NCBI GenBank assembly: GCA_022925895.1
Contig: JAKSYS010000480.1
Location: 1-49,325, forward strand
Direction of reading: 5' to 3'
DNA from: Fragilaria crotonensis
Taxonomy: Eukaryota > Bacillariophyta > Fragilariophyceae > Fragilariales > Fragilariaceae
DNA: 49,325 nucleotides
Below the pieces are notes generated by a model. The model was not told the origin of the DNA and searched no databases. It worked only from the letters and a program-made list of their open reading frames with translations. Position numbers and translations under genes: made by a program. Shown piece after piece: positions 31,758-42,608 of the stretch. Each line of letters starts with the position of its first letter. The first letter of the stretch is position 1.

Positions 31758-32494
31758 GTAGCCCCGGCGCTGCTCCGGAGCCGCTCCCAGTGTCTCTACG
31801 GAGCACATTTGGAGGGCTTGCATTTGGAACGCCTGGATACGTTTGCCCAGAGTTTCTCAGAAAGAAGTTTGCAGGACAACAATGTCCCTATATCGCAGCC
31901 TGTGATGTATATTCCATTGGCGTCGTCTTGGTGGAGCTAATTTTGGGATGTTTGCATGGAGCGCAATCGACGAGAAATGACTCTCAATTTCTTGATGTGT
32001 TTGAGAAGTACGTCCAAGAAGGGTGTACATACCAGCGGATTGTCGATGGATGGGACAAGCTTGAGCGTGATGCAGATCCCAACATAACGTGGAATCCAGG
32101 CGCTCTTGAAATTGCATGTAAGGCTGCTATTCAATGCATGGATCCTTTCCCTAAAGAAAGGTTGAGCACGAAGGACCTCCTCGATACGCTGAGAGATGCA
32201 ATCTTTTTGATTACCAACCCAGGCATTCAGCATCCCCAAGCGGCGCGTGCTGTAAACAGCGGTCCGCTCTGTGATATTTGCAACAACTATCGTGCAGAGA
32301 TAACGTGCAGAGACGCAGGTCACGCGCTGTGCACTGTTTGCATCCTGGACCAACTTGGTGATGACAACGGAGGCCAACTTTTGTGCCTTATCAGCGGATG
32401 CTCAAGCGAAGTCCGAGCTCAAGATCTTTATGGACGCATTCCTGTTGAGACGTACAATAGGTTCGTTGAAAGACGAGATGAGAGACAGATATGA
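31758..32494 (+). pseudogene. 5'-truncated kinase-RING segment
   Basis: Homology to the kinase-RING gene at 46.4 kb begins abruptly near 31758, inside the activation segment (AGCCCCGGCGCT onward). From there the frame is intact: FGGLAFGTPGYVCPE, the whole C-lobe (DVYSIGVVLVELILGC, DSQFLDVFEKYV), then the zinc module (CDIC, GHALCTVC, LLCLISGCSSEV) and TGA at 32492. The N-lobe, HRD and DCG motifs and any ANK part are absent, and unrelated sequence precedes the breakpoint, so no active kinase can be made. Interestingly it retains PE (CPE) after GTPGYV where the other two copies read CPF or CPD. The protein-level conservation of the remaining frame suggests a recent duplication. Confidence 0.8.
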
Positions 32495-32920
32495 GACAAA
32501 TAAATGCTCCGATGTGATTTGCAATTTGATGGTTTTTCCTATCGAAACTTATTATCGATGTGCATGGCATCAAAGAGCGTCCAGGAAGTGGTAGAAGGGG
32601 TGGACTTCGTCAAAAAAGGGTAAGCGCACAAGGTCATGGAATATCCGTAGCTTGTCTGGTTGACTCCCACTATTGATGGGAAAGGCCTGACAGCTTCAAA
32701 GGAATGGTTTGCATATACCTTGTGAAGCAAGGATACACCGTCGTCCTCTTTTGTGCACACTTCAATGGTCCAGGGCGCGAAGCCATTGAGATCGGCCGTT
32801 GGATTGTTGAGATTGCACCTTGGCTGAAAGTGTGCCTAGGGTCCCAAAACCGATTGCCATCTCTCAAGGCCTCCCGTTCCCAATCTCAAATCTATCATTT
32901 CTTGAGCCATACAAAATGAT
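32495..32920 (+). pseudogene. Decayed CAHS-type C-terminal domain, copy 2
   Basis: After the RING-module stop the DNA still encodes LVWLTPTIDGKGLTASKEWF, a frameshift near 32715, then YLVKQGYTVVLFCAHFNGPG and AIEIGRWIVEIAPWLKVCLG to about 32860. It aligns with the in-frame domain at 24112-24342. Not translatable as part of the kinase frame. Confidence 0.55.
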
Positions 32921-33289
32921 GACGACCTACTATAGAGTGAGTATTCAGCCTGGGAATAGCCTGGAGCCCTAACGTATGCATGTTCTGCATTTATAGTTTA
33001 TTTGTATGCAAATAGTTCAAGTGTACGCTAGTACAAGAGCATAAGGACGCAAGGCGAAGCTCAGTGCCAACTGCCTCAATAAGGAGGTATGCAGTGTTTA
33101 TACATAGACCTAGGGCGCAAACGACCGTTTCCGATGCCTATGATAAATGCACGCTAAGATTTGATGGATCGTTATAAACAAAGTTCGCTTCTTTCAGCTA
33201 TCACGTGGCATAGGCACAACAAGGATCCGGAAGGAGGAAGTGATCCGTTGGCACAATGCTCCTAACCAATGGTGCGGAGGATCTTTTGG

Positions 33290-34065
33290 TCCCTAATAGT
33301 TCGACGGGCGTCTCTTCAGCGTAGCGCACGCACAGGTTGGCAAGGCTAGGTCCATCTGCTCCAGGCTCCAGCATGTATCGAGAATTGGGTGGGCCTTCGT
33401 GAAATCCAAGGGATTGTTTTCCAGCGGGCTGTCATCAGGTTTGAAGGTCCAACAGGATATTGCTAGTGGGGACAGAGACGTGCCCAATGCAACCCGACTC
33501 CGAACTTGAACTGGTTGATAATTAATACAACAACGCGATCACTGAGCTTGAGAAATCGGCACGGTGGTGTGTGTGTGACATGTTTCGTGCATTGGATGGC
33601 ACTGAAACCGAACTTGAAGTCATGCGAGGAAATCATGTGGGACACTTGTTAAAGCAGAACTCCTTCCAAGACACTCCTGCCGATCGTCGTGTGACAGCAT
33701 GGGGAATATTCACTTTGTTCGAGGGAAATGATGGCCACACACACAGAACCCTGGTGTTTGGGATCCGCGCCATATATAGCACTGTTACGTGCATGACGGC
33801 ATTGATGATTTTTCAAGGGCATGAAATGAAAGTTGCGACGCCCGGCTAAACTTGAGAGAACGATCGTATGCACGTCTTCTACCGCTTATAGTCCTTTGCA
33901 AGACATGGGCATTGCATAAACATGGTTTTTCGCAGTCAATGCCGCCAGAGACAACCCTTGGTATAGGAATCTCACCATCATCACGTGTTTGGTTTCGCAG
34001 CACAGCAACACTGTTCAGTACACCATCTTCTAGCAGTTTCTTAGCATTCGAACTAGGAGACATGT
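33290..34065 (-). pseudogene. Relic of unknown gene family A, copy 2, with ~370-bp insertion
   Basis: The minus strand reads IPIPRVVSGGID (about 33930-33970), is interrupted by roughly 370 bp unique to this copy, and resumes with LSDRVVVLIINQFKFG, then a frameshift, then ISCWTFKPDDSPLENNPLDF to 33293. The sister at 48 kb reads ARIVSGGIDKPSDRVVALKI without the insertion. The insertion has no GT-AG ends on the coding strand, so it is not an intron, and I see no terminal inverted repeats. Confidence 0.5.
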
Positions 34066-34770
34066 GGCAAATCCGATCTCACCCATCCTGGAATGCAGTC
34101 TTCATGTTGGCATGTACGAAATGTTGTGTGTGTGCTGATGTGCTGATGCTCTGATCTCTAATTCGTACTGGGCGGATGTATTTTTGGACGATTCGAATTT
34201 TGGATCATGACAGAGCCCATTTTGTACAATTGGATTCGTTTTTGGCGTCCATTTATCCGCATGTGTTTGATCAACCATTGGCTAGAGCATGTCACGATGA
34301 TTTCGACCAATACGACGCACGACAGAATAACAGTGCAGTCAGTCTCGCTAGAGGGTGCTCTTGTCAGAGAAGGGGATGCCATATGCCATAGGCATACCAC
34401 GTTTTGAGTTTGCCCTCCGACTGATGGGTTGTGAGTTGATTCGATCTCTGTATGAATGTGAACTCGATGAAAACGAAAGGAACTCGTACACACGTGTGGT
34501 TCAAAGGTGGTGCAACAAATTCAATCCTGATCGTCTGGCCTTGGACAGGTTAAGCCTTATCGCAAGGTTTACAGCTTACGCTCGTGTCGATGTGTCGTTG
34601 ATCGTAGTACAAGTACACGTACCCGTATACCCGTGCAACATTACGATACACAATGATGCGATCAGCGCAAGTCGATCCTTCATTTTAGTGCCTTCAAAAA
34701 GCGACAATGACAACTTTAATGACTACATCAAAAGTATGAAAGTGTGTGCATCGTCGCAACCTGATCGCTG
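34066..34770. other. Intergenic region with an unassigned plus-strand frame
   Basis: A 138-codon plus frame (34355-34771, opening with GTG rather than ATG) contains FEFALRLMGCELIRSLYECE and YTRVVQRWCNKFNPDRLALD. It looks protein-like but matches nothing I know and lacks a proper start. Confidence 0.3.
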
Positions 34771-34774
34771 AATG

Positions 34775-34851
34775 TACGTGCTTCAGTGATGCACGTATTC
34801 CACGCCACATGTCATGAATCATGACATGTCGAACGAGAACCAATGTTCTCG
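34775..34851. repeat. Three consecutive hairpins
   Basis: Hairpin 1, 34775-34797: TACGTGC and GCACGTA around a 9-base loop. Hairpin 2, 34807-34829: 11-bp arms ACATGTCATGA and TCATGACATGT around one base. Hairpin 3, 34834-34851: CGAGAAC and GTTCTCG around four bases. All are perfect matches and lie end to end within 77 bp. Confidence 0.85.
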
Positions 34852-35039
34852 TCCAGGCATTGACCCCCGATTGATCCGCATGCTGACAAAGACGTTCCAG
34901 GCTGCCCTGTGTGGTGTCGCAAGCGCGTTCGGATCTCTGGTGCAGGTTCGATTACCACCCCTCCCATGGAAAGTTATCATTCTATCCTTTTGTAAAATGA
35001 AAGTTTCTGTCATGATATGATTGATACTTTATCGCGAAT

Positions 35040-35560
35040 GTATCTTGGGAGCGACCCGAGAAACAAGTTGCGAACAAACGGAAAGCAACAACAATGCATC
35101 CATCAGGACGTCTGCAGATGCGAGATGTCATTTCGACACTTGCACGAGATGCTGACCAGGGGGGCTCAATGGTGAAAATGCCGGAAGAAATGAAACCTTG
35201 ATCAATGTCTCCAAGGCATTCTTGTTTGCCATGGAGAACGTTTGGTAGTTTGGGAACCGACAATGGTCGCTGTCAGACGACGACTCGCAAAATACAACCA
35301 TCGCAAATCTAACGCAGCACAACGGAAGCAAAAGTTGTGGCAACACGCATCCCTTTGGAAAGGGAAATGATGCTCCGCGAATGTACAGCAAGATTGGGTG
35401 TGGAAGGATCAAACGACGAACATTTGCAACCTGAAGGCGGCGATGGAAATTGACGCGGAACGTAACGGAGAACCGGCAAACTACAGTGGGCCAATTCCGC
35501 AAATTGCTTTCGATGACATCATGCTCGGACTTAGTGTTCATTGTACGTCATGCAAATTGG
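35040..35560 (+). pseudogene. Relic of unknown gene family C, copy 2
   Basis: The segment around 35360-35520 aligns with 14340-14500 at DNA and protein level (ATGATGCTCCGCGAATGTAC against ATGACACTCCGTGAATGTAC; MLRECTARLGVEG; AERNGEP; GPIPQ). The minus strand also has a long frame (35128-35541), so the coding strand is not certain. Frame changes make it a relic. Confidence 0.3.
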
Positions 35561-35949
35561 GGAGGAATTCCAGAAACAGCAGCGGGACCGTCGCCATGCG
35601 TCATGTATCTCTACACGAGTCGTTGATACAATTTTCTATTGACATCAATTCCTGTGGAATCAAGGTGAATACAGTCGAGCTTGGAGCAGTATTTTCGATT
35701 TGATGCAATAGCACGCAACGCTTGTCTAAATGGTCTGTTTGAATATGGTGTTTGGTGTTGCATCCGGGGGCAGTCGAAATCGCAAGGATGGGATAGTCTG
35801 CTCTTGAGGCCAGGCACCGCCGATGCCAAGTCCAAGACGACTGCATCGGAATATCAGGTTTTCTAGATGCAGTGGAATGGGTTCAACATTTGAGGCTTTC
35901 CTGATGCTTTTGTTGCGGTTAGCGGTTACTGTTGCTATTGCTGCTGTCA

Positions 35950-37110
35950 CTGGGTTTGGATGATGGCTCCATCCATAGTTGTTGCTATTCCGACTTGATG
36001 GTTATATCCATAGAGTTCCTGTTCTACATCAATTGTGCCTTGTTATTGTCGTCAAGTGTCTGTATGGAATCGTCGAAGGCGATCATGATCACAGTGAGAC
36101 GCTCATCCAGTGCCACATTGCCGATAAATGCATTTTTTGCTTGGATGAGGATCACAAATGTTGTTGATTTGCTCAAGCACTTGGAAGTCCTGAGACTGCT
36201 GAACACCAGCAGTCGCACAGCCGCAGCTCCAAAAATATTACTCGAGGGAGCAACTCTGACCGCTCCAAAAGTCGCAATTCCAGAAACAAGATTTGCTTTT
36301 CTCGATGGCGGCTTTTTCGGCATCCTGTTTGGTGCTCTTTGATCGCCATTGCTATATACCTGGTACCCACTGCTTGCGGGCGGCATCCGAATTGCTGGCT
36401 GTGGCCATAGTTGGAGGGCAACACAGTTCCTGGACCGTTCGAATTGAAAAACACTAGTGCTACATTCTACGATTTGACTAGTTTGCAAAAGGGCCGAAAC
36501 GATCGGCTGGAGGAAATATTGATACGTTTGCAGTTTAGCTCCGTGTTCTATGACAGAAGGTTCTATTCATCGTGAATCGTGAAATGTGCATCATAAAATT
36601 GGATTTGAACAGCTGGCAGTCAGCAATGCCGCAACAGTCAGCCCATGAGAGCAACTTGTTGCTTTCAACGCTGCTGCCATTCCGCAACAATAGCAGATTA
36701 TCCATCCCTACCCGTTTCCCCTTGTTCCAATCAATGCTTTGTAGCGTTCTTCCTGGTTGAGCAAAAGGATTGGTCATTGCATAATGTTTCCATGGCGGCA
36801 TCCATGATTGGCTCGGAACAGGAGAGGACATACCATCAACGACTTGCCATACTATTTTTCAAAAAGGGATAGCCACTTCATCAACGCAATCAATTCATGA
36901 TCGATATCGATTCGCTTGCTTCACCTTCGAAAGAGAGGAGTGTGGTGGCCTTTATCCATGAAGCTGACAAATCTGAATTGCTGCTGGGTTGCTTGCTCGC
37001 TTCGGCTTCCGCATTGGCGCGTGTTTGTGTTTGCAAGACTTGGACGAATCAACATGATACGCGGTGCTTGTCATGTCGCACGCCTCTGAGCAGCAGGTTG
37101 GCCATTTGCG
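35950..37110 (-). pseudogene. Relics of unknown gene family B, two partial copies
   Basis: Minus strand: one piece at about 36980-36770 reads MDKGHHTP, SKRIDIDHELIALMKWLS and FRANHGCRHGNIM (matching 29.9-29.75 kb). A second piece, 36488-36024, reads FVILIQAKNAFIGNVALDER and FDDSIQTLDDNN (matching the upstream part of the 30-kb copy). The upstream-type piece lies downstream of the other, so these are two truncated copies or one rearranged copy. A plus-strand frame of 128 codons (36897-37283) overlaps and cannot be fully excluded as the real one. Confidence 0.35.
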
Positions 37111-39245
37111 GTGACGTCGAGTTCGCAAATGGGTGTCAGTTTTTCTTCCCACGCAGTCCCAGCTGCAAGAATTGTCGGCAGCATTCTGGCAGGTTGGGGC
37201 AAACATCTTTCCCACCCCACCCACCGAGTCACACCGAAACAGAAACTGCAGCCCATGGAGATCCTTCTCAGCATCCGCTCTAGACCCTGATCCGCAAAAC
37301 CGGTCAGCCGCCTCTTCATAGATGCCGTCGTTGGTCAGCAGCTAATCCACCACGCGAACATATGTTTCGAGAATCGAGTGTATATCCTCCATGATAGAGC
37401 CATTTCCTGCAACATCCTCCAATCCTTCTACTTGGATCCGTACATGCGGTACTAGTGTATTGTAAAAAATGCATACTGGTGATATGCATACACTGCCTAG
37501 GTACTACCGTATTTCTCGGTATTTTGTACCCCGCAAATGTATTCATATATATCAAAAATGTCCGATGGGTTTCCTTCACCAGAGACAATTTCGTCAACAC
37601 GTTCGACAAATTCAAAAGTATCAAAAAGCGCCGCGCCGGGCCAAGCCGGCCGGGTCAAGCGAGTGTGTCCCTTTCCTTAACTAAGTAAGCCGTTGTTGTC
37701 AGGAAGGTCAGGCGTAACAGAATACGGATACTACACGTACGAATTACGCACCGTATATATACTAGTCTACTGTATGTACTACTCCAGTATTTACGTTTTT
37801 CCCATGTACTGTAGTACTCGGAGTATGTTTTAAGTTTGAAGGAGTTTGCAGGGAGGTGGGGTAACCCGTTCCATATCATGCGCATGTGTGCATTTTGAGT
37901 TTTATTAGGTAGTAGTACTATAAGGAGTACAGTGCTTTTCATATGCGAGTAGCGTAGTATGTACTATGGCACAATGTAGACTGTACCAAAAATCATAAGT
38001 CGTGATATGCGCATAGAGTCTACAATTTCTGTGCAGTGGAATTATACAGGGTACAGGGGGTACTGTACGGGGTAATATATAATTCATGCTGTTAATGGGC
38101 CCGTCAGAGCCAACGGTGCGGAGATCGAACTGAGCGCGGCTGTATCTGTATCTGCAGGATGACGTATGAACATAGCCTGAACAGGTTGCATTCCATAGCA
38201 CATGTTCCTATGTGTATGTACACTGTATGCATCCTATACCTTGTACAAGCACTCTGAGAGTACAGCTTATTCGATCGGTAGCACACTGGTATGCATAATG
38301 CATAGTGCACATATCTCCGAAGTGACTCATTTGTACTTTGTACTATGCCCTACTGGTATCGTACCCAGTGCCAGTTCGCACCAAAAGCCGTACTCCAAGT
38401 ATGACATTTAAATGTCTCCAGTACTGGGTACCGCGTCTTCGACAACAAGGTCTATGAAGATTTCTGCATTCCCCATTTCCAGTAACCAGTAACCTACACC
38501 TGACAAATAGGCATGCTACTAGTACAAGTACGGAGTATTGCTTTTCGGCGTATTACATCGTGTTATGTCCGAAAGCTCGAAGGGCTCAATCTGCATGGAT
38601 GTTTTAATTGTCACACGTGAGCAGCACCAGGTACAGTATGCATGGCATCCGACACTGTAGTCTGCAGTATATATGTATGGATATATCATATATTGATACA
38701 CAACTCGCATTATCGAAGTTGGGTCTATGCATAAAACCATTTTCGAAGCTTTTGTTTGTAGTAGTATATCATAGCCGGTACTTCAACTTGATCGAGGATA
38801 AACGCTCCTCATGCTGTCGGATGTTACAAACCGTAGCGCCTATAGTCGGAGTGCTGCTACAGTTCTACAACAAGTTGTATTGCTCCCACTAATTGTAGAA
38901 GCACTGCAGCAAGTTGTATTGCTTCTACTAACAAGCGACAACGGCATCAACAGGCATGTGGTGACACAACCTTGTCCTGTTCATGATGCACGCACCCAGT
39001 TTGGCCAAGTAAGGGTCCCTCTCTTGACGTAAGCGCCGTGGCTGTGGTCCTGTTGGTGCGGTGGTGACAAATCTAGAATAATACATCAGTTAACATTTTG
39101 TTACTATCATTTAGATTAGTACCTGCACTGAAAGGGTCGTTCGCCGCTTTCAAAAACTATCTGCGTGATGACAACGACAGCACAAAAGCAAGCTTATGTT
39201 TGTGACGAAAGTGGCGCCACTTTTGTCCCATGCAACCCCATTGTT
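37111..39245. other. Gene-poor region rich in TAC/GTAC motifs
   Basis: No gene is supported. Between 37440 and 38770 GTAC, TACTAG and ATAC words are very frequent, with AT-rich stretches. The segment 39000-39245 may contain the damaged 3' end of the minus-strand transposase (LKQWGCMGQKWRHFRHKH in a shifted frame, 39245-39190). Confidence 0.5.
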
Positions 39246-40059
39246 TCAATCACGATTCACCGTCTCATGACGAGCCCTTGCACGTCCTTTTGCACGTCTG
39301 TCAGTCTGGGAAACAAAATCATCTGGAGTCCGTGCCTTCACATCTCGGCCCCTGTATCCCCGATCAGCTTCAACTAGCTCGTTGACGCCGAGATGATGCA
39401 TGAGACCCTCCTTGAAAATCTTGACATCAGGATACTTTCCGCACTTGAATGGTCCATTCACCCATACAATGTCACCAGTTTGGATGCATACTGCTACTTC
39501 ATACCGAATTCCAGGTCCCCGAAATTTGTGACTAAACCACTGAGAGTCAAACGGGGCGGGCTCCAAAATCGGGAAATCGACGCCGTCAACAGTAACTTTG
39601 CACGTTTTCCCCCTGTCTGCACGAAATCTGTTCTCCCAACGAATCTAGAGGATGGAGTGCACACACAAGACAAGTTTAACAAGGTGTCGAGGGCACTGAA
39701 ATGATGTTTGGGAGTAGTACTTACCACATGACGTTTCTTTGCTGCAATTATCGAAACAACCTGCCATGCCCACAAACGAAATGATTTTCGAGTAACACCA
39801 GCCATTGTTGCCAGGATGGGCTCAGTGGCGTATGTGTTGAGGAATAATAAACCCCACAATAGATGCTTGGGAAGGATATTCTTGGCGAAGAAGTTGTCTG
39901 GCAAAGCGCCCAAATTTTCTGACACACATGAGCGTTGACACCAAAATGAGCGCGGAAGTCCCTCTCAAGAACATGGTTTCCAGGCATCATCTTGCTTCTT
40001 ATGAGGCATGCTTCAGAAAGGAACAATGTTTCATCAGTTGGTGCCCTTGTAGCATTCAT
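39246..40059 (-). pseudogene. DDE transposase relic (PIF/Harbinger-like, DDE_Tnp_4 type) with one intron
   Basis: Minus-strand start ATG at 40059. The 5' exon reads NHVLERDFRAHFGVNAHVCQ, then must change frame near 39908 to LPKHLLWGLLFLNTYATEP and WAWQVVSIIAAKKRHV. An 80-bp intron (39724-39645, GTAAGT to CTAG) follows. Exon 2 reads IRWENRFRADRGKTCK, VDGVDFPILEPAPFDSQWFS, YEVAVCIQTGDIVW and KYPDVKIF. The three catalytic acids are visible: Asp in VDGVDF (39587-39585), Asp in YPDVKIF (39428-39426) and Glu in VEADRGYRG (39371-39369). The frame stops at 39246 after RHETVNRD, whereas relatives continue (N-R-x-LKQWG), and here that continues after a second 1-base loss. So all catalytic residues remain but two frameshifts disable the gene. 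I found no terminal inverted repeats or target-site duplication by eye. Confidence 0.75.
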
Positions 40060-40505
40060 TGTTGAGGTTGCCGTGAACGACACGCCTCGAATTGTTTTTC
40101 GGCTCTGATTTGCAGCACCTTGGCTTCTTCAGAACGTGTAACAACGCGCAACAGTGTTTACTTGCACATCAATTGTGGTCGAAGACAGAATTCTGCATGA
40201 TGCTGTCAGTCCTGGATTGGATTGCCAGCTGTAGAATTTCATCGTGGACTTTTGCGATAATCATGACGTTCGGGTGCAGATAAGTCGAACCACAGCAACG
40301 ACTGCTCTCTGAAAATCTTTATGTGATGGCATTTCTCTTACGCATGCCGCATGCCTCATGCATTGTATGTATATATTATATATTACGTACTATATACGAT
40401 AGTATCTTGATAAGCTCGTCAACTCGCATCATAAGGATTTGCTTTTCTATTGTTCATATCCAATCATGTATAGGAGTTACTTCAAGTTTTACGTGCATTC
40501 GAAAA

Positions 40506-40664
40506 GCATGCAATAGAATTCTCGAGAATGCGATTGCATTCTCGAGCATGCGATCGAATGCGATTCTTTTATCAAAACGTTTTTAGTAGTTTTAGTTTCA
40601 TACTGAACTACGTCTGGCCGGCTCGAGTGCATTCCATTGCATGCTCGAGAATTCTATTGCATGC
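40506..40664. repeat. Inverted repeat of 26-bp arms built from CTCGAG/GCATGC palindromes
   Basis: The left arm 40506-40531 (GCATGCAATAGAATTCTCGA then GAATGC) is the reverse complement of the right arm 40639-40664 with one mismatch. The 107-bp spacer and outer flanks contain further copies of GCATTCTCGAGCATGC-type palindromes, so the whole region can fold into nested hairpins. Confidence 0.85.
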
Positions 40665-42608
40665 TCGAGTATTCGAAAGCACGAATTGGAATTCGAATGC
40701 ATCCATATTATGCTTCGCAACTAGATATGCATATATGATATTTAAATTATCACATTACTGGATATGAACACTCACTATAAAATAAATAATCATACCCCCA
40801 TCTATTTAGTACTCTCTACTCTAGCTACGGGTACTTGTAGTAGAGGACCTTGTCCTGGTGTCCTGGTATGATACATGATACTACTAGTAGTCTACGAGTA
40901 CCTGGTACAGGTACTAGTATCACTATGGCTGGTTTCATCCTGAGCCTGCATATCGTTGGAACACGTAGACGTAGTAATAAAAAATTTAGCTGAAGCCAAT
41001 TTTCCTCTTCGTTTTTACACATGTTGCAGAGGACGCGACATGCGACATGCTCCAACCACCCGACGTCGTTGCCGTCTTCTGACATCTCATCGGTGTTGAT
41101 GAAGAAAACACGCTTTGCCTCTCAAATGCAGGTTCCAATCCACTTGCGAAGCCAGCACATCAAAGCAGGTATCAATTTGGTGGGTTTTTACCGCTGACAA
41201 GACTTCACATACTTGGAAACAATTGTTCGCGTTTGTATCTCCTCCCTTCGTTTGCTTGCGCCAAGAGCACAGAACCAATCATTATCATTCCAATGGATTG
41301 TGATGCACGTTTGCTGGTCCGAACATTGACAGTAAATTCATCCTGGCGGCGAAATCACATAATTGTTGTATGGTTGTGATGGACGGTATCTGAGGAAGAC
41401 AATGTCACCTACGATGATGACAATCAAGTCAGCGACATTTATCCAAACGTTCTGTGGACTGTGATTATGTCATTTAAAAGGTGCAGATTGAAGTCAATGA
41501 AAGGATCTCACTCGTAGAGTGAGGAGTCTACATCAGTTGTTGTGGCTATCGTCAAGCAGAGGGTAATCGACTTTTTTACATGGAGCCATGAGTTGAGTGT
41601 GACAATAAAACTGATTAAGAATACTGGGAACTGCAAGAAAGGAATTCCCAGACTTAATGGCTTCAGTGTTCTTCACTGGACTCCCAACGTGTTCATGAAA
41701 TTTCATCGACCGTCCGACACTGCTGCTGATGACGGAAATGCTGCTACTTGACGAGGGAATCGAAGACAAAGATTGGGTTTTTGGGGCGGGGGTGCATACA
41801 AAAACCAACAATGACTTTAAATGGTTCACGTCCATGTAGAGTTGCAGAATCTTGAAGGTGTGTGCATGAAAACACTCGGGGAAAGTTGACGCGGTCATAC
41901 GGGAGTCGGCAGTAACGAAAGTAGAGAGACTCCCTTCGCCTATTTGATGGATTGAAGATCATTGTTCAGAATGATGATATAAAGTCAAGTCAAAGAGGCT
42001 AATATGAAGCATTCTTAACTAGAATCAGGTTCATTTGTTCCCTAGCGGAAGTACAATTTTCAAGACAGAGTCGTTTGCGATGGGCGTTGGTAAATATGCC
42101 TGTAGTGTTGTCATCATGCCCCAACTGCCGACCCTCGCAAGTCAAAGAATGTCCTCAAGTGGATAATTGAGCCAAATGCAACAAAAGGGTCGGCAGTTTC
42201 GAAGTGTATGTTGGTGAATTTGTCGTTTCACTATCATGGTCGGCAAGCCCTTTTTTTGTGTGGTGCCGATCGTGTTGTTTTGATGCGCGAGGATGCAGGG
42301 TCGCGATCAAGGACGTGACGTCACGAAAAGTTGTACCGAGCCTACACGAGCTGTACGATATGTAAAAAAACAATGAAACCAGCCATACAAATTATACATG
42401 AAGTACTGTAGTAACTAGCTACTGGCTATGCGTCAAAACATAGAACATTTGAAGCCGCCAAAGATCAATCCAAAACTACAAAATACCGGAGAAGCAACAC
42501 CTGTACAAGTATGGAAAAGTCTCACTTTCCTTTTTTTGTTGATTTGAATTTCACCGTCGTTTCCACTTTGTCAATGATCTCTGATCGATCTTCACACTTC
42601 TCATTATT
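40665..42608. other. Region without recognised gene
   Basis: Short frames on both strands, none with known motifs (the longest, 41533-41898 minus, is Ser-rich and unremarkable). TACTAGTAG/GGTACCTG-type palindromes cluster at 40805-40925. Confidence 0.45.

Larger units (their letters stand above)
31758..33980 (+). repeat. Segmental duplication, copy 1 (partner 46400-48235)
   Basis: DNA aligns almost continuously with 46400-48235, through kinase C-lobe, RING-like module, decayed CAHS domain and the non-coding tail, to the end of the family A relic. About 370 bp at roughly 33557-33930 are present only here. Confidence 0.85.

Noticed and set aside
34911-34956. A tRNA gene
   Set aside because: The acceptor stem cannot pair and the D-arm is too short, so only the internal-promoter resemblance is kept as a weak finding.
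36897-37283. 128-codon plus-strand gene
   Set aside because: The opposite strand carries the DKGHHTP and KRID blocks shared with the 29.9-kb copy, which makes the minus strand the better coding candidate; the plus frame has no motif.
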